Origin: 2-02-FULL-55-14 sp964534125
GTDB lineage: Bacteria; Bacteroidota; Ignavibacteria; UBA10030
Reading direction: 5' to 3'
Assembly: GCA_964534125.1 (NCBI GenBank)
Contig: CAZHOJ010000007.1
Coordinates: 1-64,000 of the forward strand
DNA: 64,000 bases
The translations under genes and the position numbers were made by a program. The notes under the pieces were generated by a model. It was not told where the DNA came from. It worked only from the letters and a program-made list of their open reading frames with translations, and searched no databases. Positions 58,265 to 64,000 of this stretch are shown here, one piece after another (the stretch's first letter is position 1; every line of letters starts with the position of its first letter).

Positions 58265-60826
58265 ATGAAGAATCCCATTGAGACACTCCGCCCCGGGACC
58301 ATCCGCGCCATGTATGGAGCAGCGGCTGTCGTCGTCCTTTTCGCGTCCCTCGTTTCCTTCTATCAGGTCATGTTCGTCCGGCCGACAGGGAACGATCAAT
58401 GCCGGTGGACGGACGTTCAGGGCGATCCACCGAAGCTCCTCATTACGGAGATCGTAGGTGGTGGCGTAGCGAACAAGGCAGGATTGCAGAACGGAGACCT
58501 CCTGCTGCAGATAGACGGCCAGGCGTTCACATCGGCCCTGCACGCCCAGACGTTCATCAATGCAGCTGCAGGAGATTCTGTCACGTACCTGATCGAGCGT
58601 CGGGGTGAGACGTACGAGGTGCGGATACAGGTCCTCCGGGCGATCAACATGACGTATCTGGCCCTCGGCCTGTACGGGTTCGGCTTCTTCGTCATCGGCC
58701 TTATCGTCGTTCTCGCCCGTCCCGACGGGAAGGTTCAGCGGTTGTTCGCCCGCTATGGTATGCTCTCGCTGCTGCTCGCAACGCATGTCGCCGCGAACCT
58801 GAACCCTGCGCTGGATCCGATGTGGATACTATGGTTGTGGCTCGGAAGCTTCGCCGTCGCTGGTATCTTCGGCCCGCCGATCTTCGTCCGGTTCTTCCTG
58901 CACTTCCCGATCCGCCTGAAGCTCGCCGACAGTAAGCTCTTCGGCGCGTTGCTGTACCTCGTTTCGCTCCTCATGACGGCTCCCCTCGTCTATGAGTTCA
59001 CCACGGTCGCGCAGGTGATGCCGCCGTACCTCGTGAACATGATGGTGTTCGGCCGGTTCGCCTTCGTGTTCATCGGACTTTCATTCTTCCTCTACAGCTA
59101 CATACGGTATGTCCGGTCTGACCGACGGCACGCTCTCAGGCCGCTTCTGTGGGGGACGGCTTCTATCGTTGTGGCATTCGCCTATATGGTGTACATCGCC
59201 GCCACCGATCCGTTCGCGGCCTTCATCAATCCCATTATCCTCCTGCCGGCGCTCATCATGCCGCTGGGGACCTTCTTCTTCGGCTTCGCCATCATCCGCT
59301 ACCGGCTGATGGACATGAACTTCATCATCAAGCGAAGCCTCATCTATGGGCTGGTGACAGCGACGATCGCTGTCATCTACATTCTTACCGTCTACATGGC
59401 GGGGAACCTTCTGTCGAGCATGGTCGGGCAACAGGAGAACGAGGTCGTGGTCATTGTCGCCCTGATCGTGATCGCTTTCGTATTCGACCCGGTTAAGCGG
59501 TCGATGCAGGAATGGGTTGACAGGGTTTTCTACCGGGAGCGCTATCACTATCAGAAGACGCTCCTCGGATTCGCACAGGAACTTCCTCGGCAGCTGAAGC
59601 TGGAACAGATCCTCGGATCGATGGTCCAGCGCATCTCCGTGACGATGCATGTCGAAGGTGTGGCGGTCATTCTCTGTGACCCGAAGCAGGGATGCGTCTC
59701 CGTCGAGCAGAACATCCCGAAAGCGTGCTGCGCCTTCAATGAGGACGAAGGAGGCCTGTTCCATCGGCTGCAGCTCACGCATCAGCCGCAATCCTTTCAC
59801 ATGCTGTCCGAGGACCCGAACTCTGTGCAGCTGAACGAATATGACAAGCGGCTCCTGCATGACGGAGGGATCGTGCTGTCCGTGCCGATGTTCCTCCAGG
59901 ACCGGTTCATCGGGGCCATCAACGTCGGGAAGAAACGTTCCGGCAGCATCTACACGGAAGAGGACGTCAGCCTCCTGCAGACCGTCGCGGCGCAGGCGGC
60001 CGTGGCCATCGAGAACGCGCGTCTCCACGAGTCGGAGCTCGAGAAGGAGAAGTACAAGGAAGAGCTTTCCCTGGCGCGCAACATTCAGGAAGGCCTGCTT
60101 CCCAAGGAGATGCCCTCGCTGCCCGGGGTAGACTTTTCTGCCGTATCTCTGCCGGCAATGACCGTCGGGGGCGACTACTTCGATTTCATCAGGGTCACAA
60201 AAGACCGTTTGCTGGTCGTCGTGGCAGATGTGTCGGGGAAGGGGATGTCGGCCGCCCTCTATATGTCGAAGGTGCAGGGGATGATCCAGCTCGCGGCACA
60301 CATGTACAGCTCGCCCCGGCAGATGCTGATCCATGTGAACAAGCGCATTTTCGAGGCGATCGAACGCCGGTCGTTCATCACGATGGCAGTGGCACTCATC
60401 GACGTGAAGGCGAAGAAGGTGCGCATCTGCCGCGCGGGACACAATCCTGTCCTCATAGGTCGGGGAAAGAAGCTCGAGTACATCAAGACGCCCGGTATCG
60501 GCCTCGGCCTCGAGGAAGGACACCTTTTTGACAGAGAGCTCCGCGAGGTGGTCCTCCCCCTGAATAAAGACTCGCTCTTTCTGCTCTACACTGATGGGCT
60601 GACGGAGGCAATGAACGAGGGGAAGGAGGAGTTCGGCGAGGAGAGGGTGAAGAAGCTGGTCGAGAAGAACCGCGGCGTGTCAGCGAGAGGGCTGCAGGAG
60701 AAGATCCTGCAGGCCGTCGATGCGTACCAGGGCCCTGCAGAACGGCATGATGACCTCACGTTCGTCGTCGTGAAGCCTACGGACGAAAAGGTACCCAAGA
60801 AGCGCCCGCGCTCCCGGAAGCGTTGA
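58265..60826 (+). CDS. Membrane PDZ-GAF-SpoIIE phosphatase
   Basis: An 853-residue protein. A first helix (about 14-37) is followed by an extracytoplasmic PDZ domain (about 55-120: EIVGGGVANKAGLQNGDLLL), then about seven membrane helices (about 128-390), a GAF domain (about 425-580) and a PP2C-type SpoIIE domain (about 600-840: VGGDYFDFIRVTKDRLLVVV, ADVSGKGMSAALYMSK, FLLYTDGLTEAMNEGKEEFG, HDDLTFVVV). It is probably a signalling phosphatase acting on an anti-anti-sigma-type protein, sensing the periplasm through PDZ. AGGAG lies only 3 bp before the ATG. Confidence 0.87.
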   Translation: MKNPIETLRPGTIRAMYGAAAVVVLFASLVSFYQVMFVRPTGNDQCRWTDVQGDPPKLLITEIVGGGVANKAGLQNGDLLLQIDGQAFTSALHAQTFINAAAGDSVTYLIERRGETYEVRIQVLRAINMTYLALGLYGFGFFVIGLIVVLARPDGKVQRLFARYGMLSLLLATHVAANLNPALDPMWILWLWLGSFAVAGIFGPPIFVRFFLHFPIRLKLADSKLFGALLYLVSLLMTAPLVYEFTTVAQVMPPYLVNMMVFGRFAFVFIGLSFFLYSYIRYVRSDRRHALRPLLWGTASIVVAFAYMVYIAATDPFAAFINPIILLPALIMPLGTFFFGFAIIRYRLMDMNFIIKRSLIYGLVTATIAVIYILTVYMAGNLLSSMVGQQENEVVVIVALIVIAFVFDPVKRSMQEWVDRVFYRERYHYQKTLLGFAQELPRQLKLEQILGSMVQRISVTMHVEGVAVILCDPKQGCVSVEQNIPKACCAFNEDEGGLFHRLQLTHQPQSFHMLSEDPNSVQLNEYDKRLLHDGGIVLSVPMFLQDRFIGAINVGKKRSGSIYTEEDVSLLQTVAAQAAVAIENARLHESELEKEKYKEELSLARNIQEGLLPKEMPSLPGVDFSAVSLPAMTVGGDYFDFIRVTKDRLLVVVADVSGKGMSAALYMSKVQGMIQLAAHMYSSPRQMLIHVNKRIFEAIERRSFITMAVALIDVKAKKVRICRAGHNPVLIGRGKKLEYIKTPGIGLGLEEGHLFDRELREVVLPLNKDSLFLLYTDGLTEAMNEGKEEFGEERVKKLVEKNRGVSARGLQEKILQAVDAYQGPAERHDDLTFVVVKPTDEKVPKKRPRSRKR

Positions 60827-60842
60827 GGAATAGCGGAGGAAA

Positions 60843-60938
60843 CCGCTCGCAAAGAGCGCGAAGATCGCGAAGGTACAATAGAAAATTGCGTGTGATCACA
60901 TTTCACGTCTTGGCGGGCCTCGCGAGCGTAGCGAGAGG
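60843..60938. repeat. Intergenic inverted repeat, CGCGAAG word
   Basis: Arms 60843-60872 and 60909-60938 are inverted copies matching at 21 of 30 bases. Each is made of varied copies of CGCAAAG/CGCGAAG. The right arm also folds on itself (CTCGC-7-GCGAG, 60920-60936). It lies in the 148-bp gap after the phosphatase gene and upstream of the orphan small gene. Confidence 0.5.
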
Positions 60939-60974
60939 ATCTTTTCCTTATCATCACATCAACGGACATCCATC

Positions 60975-61238
60975 ATGAGCACAAAACCACCCGTATCGAC
61001 GTCACAGTTCCCTGCTGACTCGCTCGAATCTATCGCATACGCAGCTGCGCACACGGTCCCGGGACGCGAACCGAACGACATGAACCGCCTCGGCTACAGC
61101 GTCTGGGCCTGGCTGAAGGAGAAGAAAGGAACGCTGGAGGAGGCGGTGATCACCTCCGGTGTACGGACGGATATGCCCGTGAAAGAGGCGGCGGCAAGGA
61201 TAAGCGAAGAGCTGAAGAAGAGGGGAGTGGCGGTGTAG
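60975..61238 (+). CDS. Small hypothetical protein
   Basis: An 87-residue protein I do not recognise. The sequence is soluble, with a flexible start (STKPPVSTSQFPA) and helical stretches (LESIAYAAAHTVPG, NRLGYSVWAWLKEKKGTLEE, VKEAAARISEELKKRG). It has no signal peptide, Cys or metal motif. NRLGYSVWAWLKEKK could be a short helix-turn structure, but no family can be named. The gene stands alone between intergenic word repeats on both sides (60843-60938 and 61343-61422) and is followed by a terminator-like hairpin. It seems real because the frame is open from a good ATG and composition is balanced. Confidence 0.55.
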   Translation: MSTKPPVSTSQFPADSLESIAYAAAHTVPGREPNDMNRLGYSVWAWLKEKKGTLEEAVITSGVRTDMPVKEAAARISEELKKRGVAV

Positions 61239-61296
61239 GAGAGAGAGGATGGAAGATGCAAGACTGTAAGATGTGAGAAAGAAGACTGAAAACGCG

Positions 61297-61328
61297 AAGG
61301 CCGGGGCATGGTTCCCGGCCTTGGTCTT
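61297..61328 (+). terminator. Probable terminator after the small hypothetical gene
   Basis: AAGGCCGGG (61297-61305) and CCCGGCCTT (61314-61322) form a perfect 9-bp stem with an 8-base loop. It is followed by GGTCTTT, a weak T-rich tail on the plus strand, 58 bp after the stop codon. Confidence 0.55.
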
Positions 61329-61342
61329 TCCAACCTCCTGGC

Positions 61343-61422
61343 CATTCGACATTCAGCGTTGGCCATTGCCACTGGCATCACACCAGCAACTCCCGATGAC
61401 CAACGCTGAACTCCGAACGATG
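61343..61422. repeat. Intergenic inverted repeat, CAACGCTGAA word
   Basis: Left arm 61343-61366 and right arm 61396-61422 share a perfect 11-bp inverted core, TTCAGCGTTGG against CCAACGCTGAA, plus flanking CATTCG/CGAACGATG similarity. It lies between the plus-strand terminator and the folA stop codon. A further word run (GATGGAAGATGCAAG) starts at 61249. Confidence 0.55.
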
Positions 61423-61437
61423 AAGTGTCTGCTGTAT

Positions 61438-61911
61438 CTACTTCGTACTCACCCTTCTGTATTCCACAAGGTCGAATCCAGTGTGCTTCTGGAGGGATAG
61501 TTGTTCGAAGAGCGAGCCAAGGAGGTTCTCGTACTCTGGAAAGAACGCATCTCCTTCTGGTTCCTGATGGACATGACTCAGCACCATTCCGTCCGCGCGT
61601 TCGATCGTTTGTGCGTACACGCTCCCTCCGCCGATCACGTAGACCTCACCATCTGCTGCGACCGCTGATAGGGCTTCGTCGAGAGAAGGGAAGGACTCGA
61701 TAGAAGGGATCGGCCTGTGGGTAAGGACGACGTTTCGTCGGTTGGGGAGAGGCTCAGGGAGAAGGTCGAACGTCCGCCGGCCCATCAGAACGGTGTGTCC
61801 TGTCGTGCGGCGCTGGAAGAGGCGCAGGTCTTCCGGGAGGTCCCAGGGGATGCGGCCGTTGTTGCCGATCACCCGGTTCTGTGCCAGGGCTGCAATAAGG
61901 TAGAGGGTCAA
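61438..61911 (-). CDS. folA: Dihydrofolate reductase
   Basis: DHFR regenerates tetrahydrofolate with NADPH. The 157-residue protein has LIAALAQNRVIGNNGRIPWD with the catalytic acid region (WDLPEDLRLF), HTVLMGRRTFDLLPEPLPNR with the NADPH-binding Arg, and VYVIGGGSVYAQTIE. The start appears to be TTG at 61911, since no upstream ATG fits. It lies 79 bp downstream of thyX on the same strand with a long hairpin between them. Confidence 0.92.
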   Translation of the reverse strand: MTLYLIAALAQNRVIGNNGRIPWDLPEDLRLFQRRTTGHTVLMGRRTFDLLPEPLPNRRNVVLTHRPIPSIESFPSLDEALSAVAADGEVYVIGGGSVYAQTIERADGMVLSHVHQEPEGDAFFPEYENLLGSLFEQLSLQKHTGFDLVEYRRVSTK

Positions 61912-61920
61912 TGGGGGTGG

Positions 61921-61976
61921 GTTCTCGCAACGACGCTACGTCCGCAATGGTGCGAGCGTCGCGGCGTGGCGAGAAC
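61921..61976. repeat. Two-part hairpin between thyX and folA
   Basis: GTTCTCGC (61921-61928) pairs with GCGAGAAC (61969-61976). Inside it CGACGCT (61931-61937) pairs with AGCGTCG (61955-61961). All 15 pairs are perfect. There is no U-tract, so it may be an attenuating or RNase III-type stem in the thyX-folA transcript, or another member of the intergenic repeat set. Confidence 0.5.
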
Positions 61977-61990
61977 ATCGTTTATGATTC

Positions 61991-62935
61991 TTACGTGAGC
62001 GCGGAGAGGACCTGCTGCAGCCTCTCAGTGAGCCCGAACCGGTCGAACTTAACGACGCATTCCTTCAGTTCCCCGCTCAGGACCGCCTTCCCGTCCTTCG
62101 TCCGGTACAATCCCTCGTCTGACAGGAACTTCGTCAGTCCGGCATCATCGCCGGCGATGAGCAGCTTCAGCATCTGGGCTTCGATGCGCGAGAGACTCAG
62201 CGACTCAAGCCGGTAGTCGCGGAAGGCTTCCCATGTCGCCGGAACCCATCTCGAAACGATCTCTTCTCCAATGGTGTTCGCGTACTGCCGGATCTCCCAT
62301 TGGGCGTGCGGGTCCATACGCAGCCACAGAAAGTGGAGCAGGTTGTGCAGGTCCACCTTCCAGTAGGCTTCCGTATAGGTCGAGAGGGGGAGGTCCTTGC
62401 GGGCCTGTTCTCTCGCCACACCTTTGTCCAGCCGTTCCTGGTAGATGCGGCGCATCTCTTCCTGGAGTCTTCGCTCAGACTCGGTGAGTTCTTTCCCGGT
62501 CGCCGGGTCGATCCATCCCTCGCTCCCCTGTTTATTGTCCGTCGACTGCATACGCCACTGGTCTTCAGGGGTCCTCTGGGCCGCGTCGATGGCGATGGAG
62601 TAGCGCGTCGAATACTCATTGACGTTGGCTGTGCGGTGGCGGATCCACTGCCGCCATGCGTCCATCGGCACGCGCACGTGCAGCTTGATCTCGCACATCT
62701 CGAGCGGCGTCGTGTGGAAGTGCCGCAGCAGGTATCGGATCAGCCCGCGGTCTTCACGGCTCTTCTTCGTGCCGGACCCATAGGAGACCCGCGCCGCCTG
62801 CACAATGGAATCGTCGGTCCCCATGTAATCCACAACGCGCACGAATCCGTCGTCGAGGACCTTGAGGGTCTTCCCGAGAATTGCGTCCAGCGCATCGCTC
62901 CGCTTGCGGGTCACTTCCTCTTGTTCATCAGCCAT
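61991..62935 (-). CDS. thyX: Flavin-dependent thymidylate synthase
   Basis: ThyX makes dTMP from dUMP using FAD, NADPH and methylene-THF, leaving THF rather than dihydrofolate. From the ATG at 62935 the product is 314 residues, longer than most ThyX because of a charged insert at about 125-185. The diagnostic RHRx7S motif is WIRHRTANVNEYSTRYS (Arg-99 to Ser-109). HFHTTPLEMCEIKLHVRVP and TEAYWKVDLHNLLHFLWLR are also conserved. It is followed by folA. An ATG at 62986 would add 17 residues and overlap nothing useful. Confidence 0.92.
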   Translation of the reverse strand: MADEQEEVTRKRSDALDAILGKTLKVLDDGFVRVVDYMGTDDSIVQAARVSYGSGTKKSREDRGLIRYLLRHFHTTPLEMCEIKLHVRVPMDAWRQWIRHRTANVNEYSTRYSIAIDAAQRTPEDQWRMQSTDNKQGSEGWIDPATGKELTESERRLQEEMRRIYQERLDKGVAREQARKDLPLSTYTEAYWKVDLHNLLHFLWLRMDPHAQWEIRQYANTIGEEIVSRWVPATWEAFRDYRLESLSLSRIEAQMLKLLIAGDDAGLTKFLSDEGLYRTKDGKAVLSGELKECVVKFDRFGLTERLQQVLSALT

Positions 62936-62978
62936 GTCATTGATCCCCGTGTATGTCTCGAAATGCTCATGTCTTGAC

Positions 62979-63057
62979 TCTCGCAAAGGTCGCGACGCAC
63001 GCTAAGGGAAGAAGGATACTTCTCCCATGCAGGCATTCTGGCGCGCTTTGCGAGAGA
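62979..63057. repeat. Intergenic inverted repeat, perfect 11-bp arms
   Basis: CTCTCGCAAAG (62979-62989) and CTTTGCGAGAG (63047-63057) are perfect inverted copies separated by 57 bp. They fill the gap between the M49-like gene stop and thyX. The CGCAAAG word also forms the repeat at 60843-60938. Confidence 0.55.
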
Positions 63058-63058
63058 T

Positions 63059-64000
63059 TTAGTTGATCTTCGCGTATTCAGGCGCGATGTCCACCGGGAC
63101 CGACTCCAGCTTCTTCAGGACCATCAGTGCGTTCTCGGGGAGGACGCCGTAGGTGTCGAGAAGCTTCTTTGCTCCCTCGTAGTCCCCGGTCGCCTGCAGT
63201 GTCATGATCTCTCCCGTCAGCTTCGACACGGCGGGCTGCATGGTCTCCATGACGACAGCGAACGTCTGCGACGCGCTGTCGTAGGTGATGGCTCCCTGCT
63301 CGATGAGGTAGTTGAACTGCACCGCCATGCCCCGGCCGTGTGCCTCGTTAATGCCGAATCGCACAGAACGGAATGTGCTCGCAAGGTACGTCACGTACAG
63401 TGACCTTTCCGCATCCTTCGACAGGATGCCCGTGTCCATCAGGTGCTGGAGCGCGAACAAGCCGGCGATATCGGCCTTCGCCTCCTCGAGGGCAGAGTAG
63501 AGCTCTTTCATCTCTTTGCGGACGGTCGACTTCCTGCCCTTTCCGATGATGTCATGCGGCCCAAGTCCGTGCATCAGCTCATGGGCAAGGATGTGCGTGA
63601 AGAACTGGTCGAAGGAGACTTCCTTCACATCTGCAGGGGAGAGGACGATCTGCGCGATGGGGACGAGCACATTCTTGAACTTTGCCTCCTGCACGTTCTT
63701 GAGCATCACCCGCTTGCTGCCCTTTTCCCGTATCACGCGCTCGTCGTTGGGCAGATTGAATGCTGCCGTTTGCACCCCGGAACGCGCCTCGCCTCCGGTG
63801 GCGACGAGGTCGACCACACGGATAGGCGCAGAACTGCCGAGCCTGGGATTTCTGTACTTCTTTTCGATGGGGAGGTTGTCCTCGATCGACTGCAGGTGCG
63901 TGCCGAACATCGTCAGCTTGTTCGTTTCCGCTTCGTTCCGGACGGCAATGTATGACTCGAACGAGGCCTTATAATTGAACAACTCGTCCATATACACTTC
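63059..64000 (-). CDS. M49/DPP III-like zinc peptidase, 3' part only
   Basis: At least 313 C-terminal residues of a zinc peptidase; the gene runs off the right edge. FFTHILAHELMHGLGPHD holds a pentapeptide HELMH followed by GLGP, and YSALEEAKADIAGLFAL supplies the third ligand, as in dipeptidyl peptidase III relatives. Classical DPP III has a six-residue HExxGH motif; pentapeptide forms are known from Caldithrix-type enzymes and Nudix-fused plant proteins. Family members are about 550 residues, so roughly the first 230 are missing, and the apparent Met near 63997 is not a start. A function in peptide turnover is inferred. Confidence 0.75.
   Translation of the reverse strand, partial: EVYMDELFNYKASFESYIAVRNEAETNKLTMFGTHLQSIEDNLPIEKKYRNPRLGSSAPIRVVDLVATGGEARSGVQTAAFNLPNDERVIREKGSKRVMLKNVQEAKFKNVLVPIAQIVLSPADVKEVSFDQFFTHILAHELMHGLGPHDIIGKGRKSTVRKEMKELYSALEEAKADIAGLFALQHLMDTGILSKDAERSLYVTYLASTFRSVRFGINEAHGRGMAVQFNYLIEQGAITYDSASQTFAVVMETMQPAVSKLTGEIMTLQATGDYEGAKKLLDTYGVLPENALMVLKKLESVPVDIAPEYAKIN

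Noticed and set aside
1..64000. CRISPR arrays, prophage genes, tRNA or rRNA genes
   Set aside because: I found no regular repeat-spacer array, no phage structural or integrase genes, and no tRNA or rRNA sequence by eye. A covariance-model scan would be decisive for small RNAs.

Overview
The window is GC-rich, densely packed bacterial chromosome. The gene content points to the FCB group (Bacteroidota, Ignavibacteriota and relatives). The evidence is a secreted two-propeller protein with a type IX secretion-like C-terminus, a PUR/DUF3276 protein, a BatA-type membrane protein, bifunctional phosphoglucose/phosphomannose isomerase, three Omp85-type outer-membrane proteins, ThyX, and several TACATT(T)-type promoter boxes close to the Bacteroidota consensus. 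The phylum is an inference; there is no rRNA here and I see no tRNA, CRISPR array, prophage or transposase gene.

Layout. 1-4.4 kb (minus strand): an HlyD/MacA adaptor and two MacB-type permeases, interrupted between adaptor and first permease by an S23-type four-helix-bundle gene bracketed by inverted-repeat arms. 4.5-10.8 kb (minus): an arsenic and thiol-redox island. It has two ArsR repressors with visible palindromic operators, a thioredoxin-type ArsC, an Acr3 arsenite pump, an ArsP-like permease, two thioredoxin-like proteins, CcdA and an alpha/beta hydrolase. 11.0-14.6 kb (minus): ahcY and metK of the methyl cycle and a sugar nucleotidyltransferase. 14.7-24.6 kb (plus): isoprenoid genes (type 2 IPP isomerase, polyprenyl synthase), HPr and enzyme I, Pgi/Pmi, then an envelope group (protease-propeller-barrel fusion, PQQ-propeller lipoprotein, PEGA protein). 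24.6-29.5 kb (plus): a Crp/Fnr regulator, a PHP phosphoesterase, lumazine synthase, a PorZ-like protein and a PUR protein.

29.7-36.6 kb (plus) is a classical lipid operon: yceD, rpmF, plsX, fabH, fabD, fabG, acpP, fabF and rnc. 36.6-42.0 kb (plus): gcvP, a CoA-binding protein, an Omp85-like protein and rsmE. 42.0-51.3 kb holds a complete histidine-to-glutamate route with split formiminotransferase and cyclodeaminase (hutU, hutI, ftcD, fchA on minus; hutH on plus). A lipoprotein-type RidA, a SixA phosphatase, a receiver-kinase hybrid and a DUF429 protein lie among them. 51.3-64 kb: an MBL-fold hydrolase, HflX, a BatA/vWA protein, a patatin-Omp85 protein, a PDZ-SpoIIE phosphatase, an orphan small gene, folA, thyX and the 3' part of an M49-like peptidase gene cut by the window edge.

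The most unusual signal is not a gene. About a dozen intergenic gaps carry short degenerate repeats built from one reiterated word per site (CAAAGAAC, AATTCGCAAT, GAATGTCGAAC, CAACGCTGAA, CTCTCGCAAAG and others). Most are arranged as facing arms that could fold into a stem. One pair encloses the S23 gene, which resembles a 23S rRNA intervening sequence transplanted into a protein operon. I treat this as the best candidate for an undescribed element family.
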